The notes beneath the pieces are model-generated. The model searched no databases. It saw nothing but the letters and a program-made list of their open reading frames with translations, and was not told where the DNA came from. A DNA stretch of 64,000 nucleotides, from the NCBI GenBank assembly GCA_036346225.1, contig JARFIW010001105.1, forward strand, positions 992,001 through 1,056,000. The letters are read 5' to 3'. The DNA comes from Platerodrilus igneus. Lineage: Eukaryota; Arthropoda; Insecta; Coleoptera; Lycidae. Both the position numbers and the translations under genes were made by a program. Shown one piece after another: positions 11,649 through 23,380 of this stretch; position 1 is the first letter of the stretch, and every line of letters starts with the position of its first letter.

Positions 11649-12472
11649 AATTTCTCCAGTAACAAAATTAAAAATAATAACAAAAGCAAAAAAAAATCGT
11701 TTGAGAAAACTCCAAGAAAAACAAAAAAACATCAAAAATTAAAATTAACTTATATCCGGTTCGAAAGGCCAGTATACACTAATAGGATAAACCAAAAGAA
11801 AATTCGCTTAAAAAACTACAAGAAACGTTCAAAAATCAACAAAAGAATTTTCATCCGGCTCGAAGGCTAGTATATCGGACTACTCCAAAAGTTTAAAGAA
11901 CACGGCAAAAGGAAAAGTAAGAGGTAGCAATCATCGAGGTCAAAGATGGAATGGCCTAACATCGAAAAAAAGTCGTCAGAGAACGGATATCTCTAGTAAA
12001 GAAACAGTAAAGTCTTCAACTTCAAGAAAAGAAATTTGTTTATCGCGGAAAATCCAAAAAGTAAGAAAAGGAACGAGGAAGAAAACTAACAGTACAAGCC
12101 AAAACGAGACAATAACTGTCAAGCCTCAAAATAAGCAAGGGAACAACAACAATGCTGGATAGAAAAAATTAAGGTACTTCAAACTGTGGTACCAAAGAAT
12201 CGCATTTAACGAATTGCTAACCAGGCCGAAAGTCGTGGTTTCCGAAGAAAAGAAAAAAGGTCTAGGAAGCACCTACCACAGGAAGTGGATCGAAAAATTT
12301 TATGAAGTTCGTATGAAAACTAACAGTAAGAAAACCAGCAAAAGGATAGCAAAAGGAAAATAGATCAAAAGGAACAGAGCAGTAAAACTAAAGCTAAAAA
12401 CCATAAGAAAGCATCACCAGAACTGCAAGAAGAGGACAAACAAAGAAAAGCAAGAACAAAAGAAAATGTGTG

Positions 12473-12503
<31 letters not shown>

Positions 12504-12703
12504 TGGACCGCTTTAGTCACCTCTTACGACAGGCATTACCATGGGGCTATTTTAATCCCGTACCCACACAAGGTTAGGTTGTGTAGTGTGCGGACAGAAT
12601 AATAAGAGAACAAAGACCAATAAGAAAACCAATCAAAACAAGAAAATTATTTAGAACACGGAAAAATTAAAATCCAGAAATCAAATACCAAGGAAGGACA
12701 GAA
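11649..12703. other. A-rich interior of the family A element, no gene
   Basis: Lys- and Asn-codon-rich, A-rich sequence on the plus strand with no open frame that resembles a protein. On the coding (minus) strand a purine-leaning stretch touches the 3' LTR (GGAGAAATT next to 11649), where a polypurine tract would be expected. Confidence 0.45.
12466..12590. repeat. (GT)n tract plus short TTACGACAGGCA block
   Basis: A GT dinucleotide run at about 12466-12502 is followed by a non-repetitive block (12503-12590) with the word TTACGACAGGCAT and CCCGTACCCAC. That block resembles short sequences dispersed in many invertebrate genomes. I cannot assign it to a family. It lies in the interior of the family A element between the pol tail and the 3' LTR. 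Confidence 0.5.
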
Positions 12704-14560
12704 TCAGCATAAGAATTGGGGACGCAGAGGACTAGTAATGGGGCTTAAGACGTTTGCGACTTCAGAAGGAAACCGAAGCAAGATCAAGAACATTAGGATT
12801 ACGTCGACGTACATCTTCAGGTTCTGAATCAGCACAGAATATTTTCTGTCTCTTTTGGGCAGTTTTCCGCAAAACAGGAACAACAGGAGGTGTAGTAGTT
12901 GTAGTATGCGGTTAAGGACTTGACGAGGCTTAGGAAAGACAGTACAAGTTATGGAAGAAACCCATTTATTTTTAGTATCGGTTGTAGGAAAGTCAACGGT
13001 AAAAAAAGAAACAGCATGGGTTATTAAAGAAAGGAGCTGAACCAGGTTGAACTTCGTCAACATTAGAAAAAGAAACAGAATCAGGAACAACTTCATCAGA
13101 AGGAGTAGCATCAAGAAGAACTTCGTCAACATTATAAAAAGAGTGAAAGCATGTAGCGTTTCATCAATGTCAGATTAAGGAGTACACGAAGACAAAACTT
13201 CAACTATAATCAGAACTGCTTTCTCGACAACAGCAGATAAAGAAACAGGAACAGGTAAAATTTTGACAACATCAACAACAGGCACGAAAGATACGGGATT
13301 CACTAACTTCAACAGGACCTTCTCTAACAGAATTAGAAGTTATCGCCACTTCAGCGACATTTGTGTTTGTAGACACGACAGGAATTTCTTGGGTAGAATC
13401 GTTGAAGAAAGTAGGAACAAACTCTTGAGTAGCTAGCGGTAAGTCACTAATTTGAAGAATATGTTCCAATGGTGGAAGAGGCACAGTCTGAAAAGGAAGT
13501 GAAGATGTAAGATCTTTTTGATCATCATTGGAGCAGCTAAGGACAGAAGAAATTTGGTTCGTGTTAGCAGGTGTTTGAAAGTAGGGGAGTGATAGTCGTA
13601 AAATCAACATTATAATTCGAAGGTTATGATGTGATGGTAGTACAACGAGCAGGAGGAGGTACTAGAACTAGAAACTTTGTTCGAAACCATATTTGCCGAA
13701 GAAGGGTGTTTCGGTAGTGGTAGTAGGATGGCCAGAATGAGGTATCAAAGAGAACGTTGAATTAGAAGCAGAAGAAATTTGGCTCCTAGATCTGAGAATA
13801 GAATTTAAAGTTTTACTCTAAGGCATATTAATGGTAGGATGACAGTTGGGATAGTTGCGGCGAGTAACTCCCTTATGTTCGCAACCGCAGTAACGGAATA
13901 CTTGAGGACGAGTCCAGGTGTATCGCAATTAAAGCATGTGACCTGACGAGTAGAAATAGAACTAGGAATAGGAACAGCAGAAAGCACAGAAGAAGTATTT
14001 GATCTACCCGTAGGCGGAGAAAAAATCTTAATAGTTTGATCATGGGAAGTAAAAGTATTTTTCTCAAGTGTAACTGACTTATAAGCAGAATCCGGTTTCG
14101 TAGAAAAGGTGTGAGTAGAATCAGAAGTGGCTACCGGAGTAGTAGCGGGACGGAAATTTTCTATTTTTGTTTCGAATGCAATACGGAGGTCGTCTAAAGT
14201 TTGAAGTAATTCCGAACGAATTTTTCGCTCCGCTTCTAGTAGAGGAAACTTAATACAACGACGTCCTACAAGAATCCACAGGCAACTAATGCGTTTGAAA
14301 GCAAATCAAATTCAGCAAATAATTTTGGAAGCTCTTGAATAGAAGTTCTGACTGCTGCCAGGCCGGCATCGTAATCGAATATAATGGGGGGGGTTTGGTG
14401 GTGAAGAAGTGCACCATCGCGCTCTATGCAAAAAGCACCCTTCACGGATCGGTGGGGTTCATCTCCATAAACCTTGGAATCAAAACTACGCGAAAATAAT
14501 TCGTACTGCAACTCAGTTTCGCGTAAATATTTCACACGTATGCACCAAAGATTCATTTTA
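12704..14560 (-). pseudogene. Broken gag and pol tail of the family A element
   Basis: Read on the minus strand from 14556, a 96-residue frame opens with Met and breaks at 14266. Further down, frames at about 13945-13860 show a zinc-knuckle-like cluster ('TCFNCDTPG', then in the next frame 'YCGCEHKGVTRRN', then a Cys), typical of Ty3/gypsy gag. A Ser/Thr/Pro-rich stretch follows (13610-13272). By 12810-12730 the frame reads 'NPNVLDLASVSF' and 'KRLKPHY', which matches the pol end of the relic at 7700-7770. So gag is joined almost directly to the end of pol. Several stops and frameshifts mean no functional product. Confidence 0.65.
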
Positions 14561-15072
14561 TCGCACTAAAATAATAACGAGGCCAATAGAAATTAAAGTA
14601 TACCCGAAGAAAAATTCAAATGCAAAGGCACACAAAATAAAACCTGGTAGGACTTACACACTAGAATCTAAGAACACAAATAGAGAGAAAAGCAACAAAT
14701 TAGAATCTAGGAATAGAAATAGGGCACCAGTGTTTTCCAAAAACTTGAATCGTCAGCAAAAACAATTCTGGTAACTCGACATAAAGAAAAATTTACAGAA
14801 AATTACCACGTACGAACAAGGAACAGTAAAACGAACACAACAAAGAAAAATTTTCATCAGAACAAAACAGCATATGTACAGAACAATTCGGGACCGCATG
14901 TTGAGTAAGATTAGAGGTTTCCAAAAATCATGGACAAACTCTTAAGTAAAAAGTACGGTTTAGTAAATAAAGCAAATCTTAAAACAACTGAAAGGTTTAG
15001 AAAATCCTAGATCACCTTAAGTAAAAAGAACGGTTTCGAAAATCGGGGCATCCCGTTGGGAATGCCAAATTC

Positions 15073-16776
15073 TTTTACGTGGTACGGTATTCAGTGCGGA
15101 CAAGAAACAACACAGCACAGTAAGTAGTCAAAAATTGCCTACATCGAATACCGCAACCAAGCACAGGGACAGAATCAAACTCCAAAAGAATCAGAGTTCG
15201 GGCTAGCTCAAAATGTCAGTCGGGTGGGTGTTCTAGAAAGAAAATTGAATTGAAACTATCAGTAACATAGAAATTTATTTTACAAACATGTAGAAAAACA
15301 TACAGTCCCAAAAGAATATTTACAAACGTTGAAAATACCTTGTTGCGGAATCATTCGTTACAACGTGATGTACATCAAGCATAAATTTACATAATATACA
15401 GTATACAGTTTACATAGAAAAATATCAAGCACAGAATCTTACTATCTAATCACAAGCATACTTACAATATGTTCCACCCTAAATATGTGTAAGAAATATG
15501 TGGTCAGTAAAAAGTTCTGTAGGAAATGCATCTCGTATCATTAAACTTTGAAACAGTCCCTTATTTGACGTTCACATTAATTTAGACAGTAAAAAGCAAA
15601 CAGTAGAAAAGCGCTCTAAACGTATTAAGATTCTTACAGTAATTTACACATAATTAAGCGTGCGTTATCGTCGGTCTGCAATGTATTGTAGAATTGATTA
15701 AAAGCAAGCGTGTATTTTCCAAAACAGTAATGCAAAACAAAGCAAACAGAAAAGCATATGTACCTAGAGCTATTTTCTCTCAAGTGTCATCTCAAGAAAT
15801 GCAGCGAGGGGCTGGAACAACTTAAAGGTACTACACTAGCACAAACGCATTTTAAACACGCGACTTCACAACGCTCACAGAGCAGTTGACTCAGTAAAGA
15901 AGCGTCGAATTAAAGCAGAAAAGTCGAATTAGTGAGAGCTGTCGAATAATTAAGAGAGCTTTTCAAAGTTGGAGTGGTATTTATACAGCTTTGAAAAATC
16001 ATGGAAGGGAAAATATCAAACCTTTCCCACAGATATTGGTGTAGAATATTGTGAGAAGGCAAGTGAAAATATATACAACGGCAAAACGTTCCTAGAATTC
16101 AGAAAACAAAATACGATAATTAATTCTATTAAATCTCGTTGGTTGCAGGAGAAGCAAGCTGAAGTTTAAAATGACGCTAGGATATAAATAAATCAAACTA
16201 CGGTGAAGCATGTAAAGTGGCCTAGCTTTCTCGACCCAGAACAGAGGTTCGTAAGATTATCGATCCACGCTATAATTATACTCAGAATAATTTAATAGGG
16301 AAAGACGCTGCTACGAACACGTGCAAATACAACAACATGTAATTTCAAGAAATACCAGCAAATAACAAACACATTTAAGCATTTCCAAATAACCTATTTA
16401 GAAATGGTTTTAATGACCAGCAGCTATAACAGGATAATTCTTTTTCGAAGAATTGCTAAGGCGAGCTTCTCGGTTTTAGAATAACAAATATTTCGACGAA
16501 ACTATTGAAATAATAAATTAACTAGCACGTATCGAGGAAGAGGGTTTATTTCAAGTCGTTTGAAGTTTTTCTTTATGAATTGATAAAAGGATTAAGGGAT
16601 ATATTTCACATGTTGAGGAACATTTTTATGCAGGACGGTTTTTAATACTTGAATATTTGTTAGGTTTGGATTATTTAGGAGAATAACCTAGGGGGGGGGG
16701 GGTTATATTAGCGGCTTCAATTACGGCCGTGGTAATTTAATGAATAATCTCTCTATTTCTTAAAGTTACCGTAACA
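15073..16776 (-). mobile_element. Family A 5' LTR (1.7 kb)
   Basis: Intact-length LTR that pairs with 7921-11648 and with the extra copy at 25194. It begins TTTTACGTGGTACGG at 15073 (the partner has TGTTACGTGTTACGG) and ends CCGTAACA at 16776, followed by the CTAC duplication. It includes the segment of about 475 bp that the other LTR has lost, and a short AAATATATAC at the site where the partner took the family B insertion. Confidence 0.8.
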
Positions 16777-16812
16777 CTACTTTCTATCTTGTCCGCACGG
16801 ATTACCTTAACA
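16777..16812 (+). repeat. Displaced LTR tail of the older integrase relic
   Basis: After the CTAC duplication the sequence reads TTTCTATCTTGTCCGC and ends in TTAACA at 16812. Joined to 7831-7920 it reproduces the LTR ending seen at 3190-3324, which shows that the family A element landed in an older copy of its own family. Confidence 0.7.
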
Positions 16813-18307
16813 CATCTATCACGTACTAAATTGCCGTTAGTTGCTTGAATTAATTGTACTCTACAAAGGAGACGTAACAGTAAATAATGCATCAGACAGC
16901 TTTCAGTGGTGAGGGTTGGGATCTATAAAAAATAGCAAATCGTTTAAAGAGTATACAAATTTCTACTATTCCACTTAGATGGGCGTTCCAAGAAACAATT
17001 TTAAACAGTTTCTCTGAATTATAAGTTGATGGAACCTTTTTTTCACCTACTAATTTAAAATTGACACAAATAATAGGAAAACTCCAAGTCGTTCATATAA
17101 CCTATATTACTTAAACATGAACATCATACTATTTAACAAACAACAAAACAAAAAACTAAATTCTATCCCTAATTGAGCGCGTATGTAAAAGAAAAATTAA
17201 TTTATCAATTATACATATTCAACCAAATTAAGTGGTGCATATAAATTTTTGCAAATGGAACTGTAGTGCTTTTCCATACAAAAACTTCCTGTTTACAATA
17301 TGCGTTTAACTAAGCGTGCACCAACGTAAAAGTTTCCTTAATAAAATTAAGTTGTTTACAATCAATTATTAAATATGCATCAGCATGAAAAACAAAAATT
17401 CAATGACTTAGAAATTTGTTGATCTTGTACAATGCTCAAGCTATCTTGTAGTGCAGAACAAAAAGGAGGTTATAAGTAATCCAACAATTCAACTTTGTGC
17501 TATAGGGAAGCATCCACCACAGGAACAACTTTCATACGCAACGGCAATTTTTAAATCCGCGTTTGCGTTCGCGTTTGGAAACCCGTTACACTAACAAACC
17601 TGGCGTTTCAACTACTGTCACTTGAAATACTCAACCTTATACCAGCTTGGCGGTGGTTGCTTGTCAATTGAATAACTGAAAATAAAAAGCTCGAATGAAT
17701 TAGCCCCTGTATTATGATCCCTTGCTATTTATAAGTTACAATGTTCCGTGGGATTACCCGTTTTCCTCTCGTTTACACGGATTATGCGTCTAAAGCTATC
17801 CGATTTTCAGTTCAATGTTGTTCTGTTTAGACCCACGGTCATCTGTTCTCATTTTTGAAAGCGGCGTGGTTTATGTTTGCAACGAAATTTTTACGACTGT
17901 AAATTTACGAGCTAATTTATATTGTGGCAATTTACTGTGGTTTGATTTGTTTAAACTCGTGTGAATGTGTACGAATACATTTTTGTAGGTTGGTGAATTA
18001 GTGAAAGATGTCGGTATTTTTTTAAATTAATAGGAAGAGTATACAATCCCGATTTTTATTGCTGATTGTGGTTAATATACATTAGGTGCTTCCCTGTCTA
18101 TTTCTGTATTTTACTTTAATGTTATAATGAAATAGCCACGTAATTAATTTACCAAAGTCTCATAAATGTTTTAGGGTAATTTGTATTAAAGCTTATTTAA
18201 TTAAACTGAGATTAATTAATGCACCAGCGATACAACTACCTGCAACTTTATGTTTAAGTACAGTGCCAATAGTCAATATATCAAACCTAATGGAAAATAT
18301 TTTTTAG
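16813..18307. other. Intron sequence, nothing recognised
   Basis: AT-rich unique-looking sequence running up to the splice acceptor at 18307, with a TTTTTTAG tract immediately before the exon. No open frame or repeat family identified. Confidence 0.6.
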
Positions 18308-18449
18308 CTTGGAATTATGTTAGGTTGTTATATACCTACTATAATGATTAACAACTCGAACGATAAAAGTGCTATAGCTAACGATATGAACGTGCTTAAT
18401 ACTGGATTTGCTGTTGTGACTACTGTGATTACAGTTTTAACTATTATTT
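18308..18449 (+). CDS. FLVCR-family transporter, exon for TM5-TM6
   Basis: Short exon of 142 nt that gene finders could miss. It reads 'LGIMLGCYIPTIMINN', a polar loop, then 'GFAVVTTVITVLTII', which fits the family's helix-loop-helix after the conserved 'GVFGxQ' block: the usual text there is a Gly-rich helix ending in a P-x-hydrophobic-V motif. The acceptor is tttttag/CTT (phase 0, matching the donor at 5968) and the donor is ATTATTT/gtaagt (phase 1). The single leftover T joins TT of the exon at 40129 to complete a Phe codon, leading into the 'SEPPCPPS' loop. Phase agreement on both sides and helix order support it strongly. Confidence 0.85.
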
Positions 18450-18814
18450 GTAAGTATACTATTTTATAGTTATTATAATCTTTAGCAATAGTGCTGGTAA
18501 TTTAGTATTACCTTTCAAATTACGACAAACACGGAATGTATGTTAATAAAGGCGAACTGAATTTCTGAAACCTCGTGCAATATCCTTTTAGATTAACATG
18601 AACACAATAGTTTAAAAATTAGTTTAAATTAATACATTGTACCTTCAGTGAAGGCTCAATGAAATTTGGCGCCCCGCACGGCGAACAAAATTATCACCCC
18701 TAACTTAACTTTAGCGTTGAGAGAAAACTAAACGGCATTTAAATTCCAAAAAGCCTTATCCACGGAAACCCCTGATCCTCCCTAAAATTGCAGTCACGCC
18801 CCTTATTGAAATAA

Positions 18815-19168
18815 TTGAATCACGGTCCACACTCAACAAACAACATATTTTACTTAAATAAAACAGAACTTTTGCTCTTGAAGGGATTCCTAGATATCGG
18901 TCGAAGTTCAACAATCCGCATCCATGGCACATACGTAACCTTATCCCAATATGTCCAGTTCGATACCCGCTTGAAAACTCATACATATATAACTAAACTT
19001 GGCTCCAAAACCAAGAACATCCTGTTAAACCTACACCTACCTCTACCAACTGCCATCCAGCCCACACGTACCACCTGCAAATTAATCCTTAACCAAAGAG
19101 TCATCCCAATAATCCGATATGCAGTAAACTGGTTCTCCCTAACCTCGCCAACATTCCGAAAACCTTAA
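18815..19168 (+). pseudogene. LINE A-like reverse transcriptase fragment
   Basis: A 117-codon frame on the plus strand reads '...ELLLLKGFLDIGRSSTIRIHGT', 'DTRLKTHTYITKLGSKTKN' and 'IIRYAVNWFSLTSP'. It is clearly paralogous to the minus-strand frame of LINE A at 20880-21197 ('MLLLKGFLVPRRSPTIHILGT', 'IIRYAVDSWYPLTSP'). This region lies just after the catalytic motif of the reverse transcriptase (thumb). Homology starts near 18790 and stops near 19170; the polymerase core and endonuclease are absent. Truncated, so non-functional. Confidence 0.75.
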
Positions 19169-19992
19169 ACACAATAATAAGACTGTTCCGTTTATATTGT
19201 AAATAATTTATAGCTACATTTTATTTTCTATTGAGTTTGTTGATTATTTACGTCCGCCTCGGGATATTTAAATTTGTCAGAGTAAAATTTCCATGGTTTA
19301 CTCGAAGCACGCGCCAACAAGTGCCGCGAGTGATAAACGTTGTTATTCCGCATGTGCAACCAGTGTAGTGACTGGAAAATCCACGAAGCCAAGAGTATCG
19401 ATTTGTCGTTCGATCAGGTCGCATCGCTGTTTTACACGTTTTACGTAAAACTCCTAATTATGAACCGCTTTTCTTCAGAACCGCTATTGATATAAATGTG
19501 CTTTGCTACACCCGCCCTTAGGAAAAGGAGTTTTTTGTTTCCCGTATGACGGGCATCTTCTATCGTTGTGTTTAAATCGTTTTTTCGTCGGCACGGCTTC
19601 ATAAACACCAGGTGAGTGCTTTTAGTAAACGTTTGAACTGATTAAAAACATTAATTATTTGTTGTTTGTTAATTATCACTTAATTTTATATACAGTCCAC
19701 TTCTCTCTCCTAATTAGCTATCGTAGTTTTGTTACCGCATTTACAACGATCGTTACTATTATATATCTCCAAAGCCCATCGTACCATCTCAACAGCCGCT
19801 CTAGACATGGATATGCAACTTTATGCACACATCCAGATACACAATATGAAATTGAAATCACCAATCCAACCATATGACAGAACTTTACAACATGACGAAC
19901 ACAGGACCCTCCCCATAACTGAAAAAAATCCTTAATCAACCAGTCCTTTATCAACTGGAAAAATTTCTTGATCCTCTCCACTACTGGGAGAC
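19169..19992. other. No recognised gene
   Basis: Mixed sequence between the LINE fragment and the 3' end of LINE A. A slightly GC-richer island lies at 19300-19460. Nothing here could be assigned. Confidence 0.5.
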
Positions 19993-20879
19993 CCATGAAT
20001 GAATGAATGAAAATCTTATTTATTTTAAGCCATACTCAGGCCATTGGCCCATCCTAGCTTGTACAATCTAATAGTAATAAAAATAAAGTAAAACAAATGA
20101 AATTAAATTCTGGTGGTCTTCTGTGTGACTCACTTATGACCTTCTGCTGACGTCTTGAAGTTGATACAGGGCAGGGTGGATGGGGATGTTGGGTTCAGAT
20201 GTAGTTTCCACTTGGTGTTGAGTTTAAATCGCAAGTTCGGGGTTAGGGTAGGGGTATAGATGGTTTGCTATCTAGGATTTATTGTAGGAAGTTGTGAAGA
20301 AGAAGAAGAAAATGCGTGACTAGGGATTTTAAATTAGGTAGTGGATAATACAGGTCTAGTTGGATGGTGTGTTTGAATTTGTTTTGGATGGGAGTTAAGG
20401 CGAGGCAATGGTGTATGACATGTTCAGGAGTTTCTAGGGAATCAAGATGGTTACATGGACATAATGGAGAGGGGATTAAGTGGAGGGAGTGTAATTTGGA
20501 GCGGAGTTTGCCATGACCAGTCAGGAATTGGATAGTTGTGCGGCTGGAATTTTGTATGTGGTTGGGGATGTCGGTAATGGTAGGAAATATTAGGTGGGTG
20601 TATCTGCCGGTTTCGGAGTGGGACCATGATTCTTACCAGAAATGAAGGAGGGAGTTGTAAATACGAGTCTTAATATCGGAAGTAAGGATTCTGCGGTATG
20701 TGTTTGGGGATATTGTTTCATTGTGAAGATGGATTGTACGAAGAAATTTTAGATTGCGGGTTTGAACGAAGTAGTGTCGCTGGATGTCTGGGGGATTTTT
20801 AGCATTGTGTATAAGGCTGCAGTAAAGGTGGTGCGGAATGCTCGGGAGACGTATATAAGGTAAGGGCGTATGATCGGAT

Positions 20880-22300
20880 TTATGATTCTACGCGAGAGGG
20901 GCTTGTCAGGGGATACCAAGAGTCAACAGCGTATCGGATGATGGAGATAATGATATTATTAAGGATTAGTCTTCTTGTAGTTAGCGTTAGTTGGATTGTT
21001 TTCGGTAGGGATTGTTGGATGTTATACAGAAGCATCTTGGTTTTGGGTCGGATTTTTTGGAGGTGGGTGTGCATTTTCAGTCGGGTTTCTAGGTGAATGG
21101 CAAAGTATGAAACAGATTCGGAAAAGGTTAGTGGTGTTCCCAAAATGTGGATAGTAGGGCTTCGGCGAGGAACGAGGAATCCTTTTAGGAGCAGCATCTT
21201 AGATTTGGTAGGGGAGATGGGTTGTTTGTTAAAGATTGACCATTGTTCGAGGTGTTGGATTAGGATTTTTGCAGTGGATTGTAGTTCAAGACGGGAGTTG
21301 CCGTGGATAATGAATGTGAAGTCGTCTGCGTAAGCAAAGGTGTCTGCATTAGGGATGTTGAGGTCAAGAAGAGGGTTGATGGCTAGGTTTCAAAGGGTGG
21401 GGGAAGGAATAGATCCTTGAGGACAGCCTTGTGATAGGTTCGTGGTGGAGGAGAAATAGTTTGTTTGGAGGGTCACTGTACGGGAAGTTAGGTATGATTG
21501 GATGATTTTGAAAAGTTAGTTAAAGATATTGGGCCACCACAGGAAATGAAAAGCAGAGTGAAAGTCGAGGAAAATTGCTAGAACATATTTAAATTGTGAT
21601 GATTCGACTTTGGAGATTAGAAAGTGGATAGTTTGTTCAGCGCTGTGACCTTGTTGGAAACCGTGTTGGTTGTTGAAAATTAAGGAATTGTTATCAATAT
21701 GGAACTGGAGTTTGTGTAGGATTAGTTTTTCTAGGAGTTTACAGATTGTTGAAAAGAGGGCAATTGGTCGGTGGTAGGAACGTGGATCGTCGGGAGGTTT
21801 TGCTGGTTTTAGAAGAAGGATGATATTTGCATGTTTGAAGGTGTCAGGAAAGGTACCGATGGTTAGACATTTTTGGAATGGCTTGTGGATAGATTGACGG
21901 ATGACTGGCGATAACTTTTGGATAATTATGTTGGGGATTTATCAGGACCTGGAGATTTATAAGGATTTAATTTGGAGATGATAGAGTCTAGAAGGTCAGT
22001 GTCGAGAGTATCATCGGGGGGGTGTTTGGGAGGAATGCACAATTGCTGATGATTTGGTATTTTTGGAAGGAGGGGACGTCCATAGATTTGGGAGGAATAA
22101 CGGTGTTTAGAAGGAGGAATAAAGTTTTTTGGATGGTGGGCTGAGGAAGTGATGTAGGTGTTGTTAGGATTTGAATGGGAGAGAATTTAACTAAATTGCG
22201 ATAGGTTTTCCAGGGATCGGCGCTTGGATGATCAACGATGTTCTTTAGATAATCCTTCTCGGCTTCATAGATGCTTCTTCTGAAGGATGAACGTAGTTGA
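20880..22300 (-). pseudogene. LINE A reverse transcriptase remnant
   Basis: The catalytic box 'FAYADD' is encoded at 21321-21338 on the minus strand. Upstream lies a 'LSQGCPQGS'-like block at about 21445-21410, here frameshifted. Downstream is the thumb stretch at 21197-20880. Between 22300 and 21450 the frame shifts repeatedly. Family function would be target-primed reverse transcription of the element RNA; this copy cannot make the enzyme. Confidence 0.7.
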
Positions 22301-22619
22301 TGAAACTCTGTGCCCAGTAATATTAAATGGTCATTGTAGACTGCGAGTCTTTGTAAACGTTGAATTTTGTGGCGTAGGGTGTTGAGTTTTGTCCTGGTTT
22401 CTTGCAGTGTGGGACTCAGGGTGTCGTGCGTGTAACGTAGTGTCTCGTCGGAATAGTAGTGGCTGCGGCACGGTGAATGGATTGAATAATGGAGTTAGCT
22501 AGTAGTGTAGAATGGGAATCTTGTGCTTAAACAGATTGCGGGGTTGAAATGTGTTTTTAAGGATTTTTGGAAACCGGACTAATCTGTTCTGTTGGTATTG
22601 TAAGATGATGATTTGAATA

Positions 22620-23170
22620 ATTATCGTGGTGGGAGGTTGGAAAAGATTTTGAAAGTTATTGGATTATGATCGCTGGAATTTATAAGATGGGAAACGTTTC
22701 AGGAGTCGATTAAATTAGAGGCTGATGGAGTGGCTAGGGTAATGTCTATGTTGGATTTGTGGTTTTGGGATTCCCAGGTTGGGATATTTGATGGAAAATT
22801 TATAATGGATAGGTTATGTTGAAGGATGAAATCTTCAAGGGGTGTGCCTTTTTCGTCAGTGGTATCATTATACCATAGTGTAGATCGTGCGTTTGCGTCT
22901 GCGCATATCAGCGTCGGTTTTTGTTCAAGTGTTTGTAAGGTATTGTCTAACTGTTGTAGATAAGTTTGTATGTTTTTGCTGTATTGAAAGTATGCCGAAA
23001 TAATGTATAGTGTCCCAGTCTTTCAGTGCATTTCAGCTGTCAGTATTTGTGGTGTAGATTGTTAAAGGATAAGGGAGGCATCTATTTGGGGGTCGTTAAT
23101 GATGATAGCTGCAGTAAGGTTAAGATCTGACGGATGGGGATTATAAGGGACCTGGTGTGCGGAGGTAGAT
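22620..23170 (-). pseudogene. LINE A endonuclease remnant
   Basis: On the minus strand one frame reads 'LICADANARSTLWYND' near 22920-22865 (the 'GDFNA' metal-binding region with Gly and Phe replaced), 'NIDITLATPSASNLID', and then 'SSDHNPITFKIF' near 22680-22645, the terminal SDH catalytic motif of APE-type LINE endonucleases. The upstream part is broken by stops. In the family the enzyme nicks target DNA to prime reverse transcription. This copy is decayed. Confidence 0.7.
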
Positions 23171-23380
23171 TGAGAATTCTGTTGTTAACTAGGTATGGTT
23201 CTAGGAGGATGGCTAAGGATATTTTTTGTTCGGTAAGGACATGGGCTAACTTGAGTGTCGCGGAGCGGGAGTGTTGGAGGCTGGCTTGGATGACACATGT
23301 AGGACGGAATTAGGTGGGGATTATGGATAGACATAGGAACAAATTGTGTGGAGGGGTTAATAGCCATAATCGGTGCGTAA

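Larger units (their letters stand above)
7917..16780 (-). mobile_element. Ty3/gypsy family A LTR retrotransposon, internally deleted, with CTAC target duplication
   Basis: The element runs 7921-16776 between CTAC at 7917-7920 and CTAC at 16777-16780. The LTRs are at 7921-11648 (enlarged by later insertions) and 15073-16776. Both carry short inverted ends related to TGTTACGG and CCGTAACA. The internal region (11649-15072) is only 3.4 kb. It holds a broken gag with a zinc-knuckle motif and the extreme pol C-terminus, so protease, reverse transcriptase, RNase H and most of the integrase are missing. Gag orientation makes the coding strand minus. A primer-site-like TGGCATTCCCAACGGGA lies just inside the 15073 LTR. 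The flanks rejoin into the older integrase relic and its LTR tail. Confidence 0.8.
5969..18307 (+). other. 12.3-kb FLVCR intron filled with nested transposons
   Basis: The stretch lies between a phase 0 donor (gtaagt at 5969) and a phase 0 acceptor (tttttag ending 18307). It holds an integrase relic, two SINEs, a hairpin element, one family A LTR retrotransposon and a family B solo LTR, listed separately. At 5969-6240 I see nothing besides AT-rich sequence. That the two flanking exons belong to one gene is inferred from protein order and phase. Confidence 0.7.

Noticed and set aside
19258..19440. GC-richer patch with a 48-codon frame starting ATGGTTTACTCG
   Set aside because: No recognisable protein and no splice or repeat context; too weak to call.
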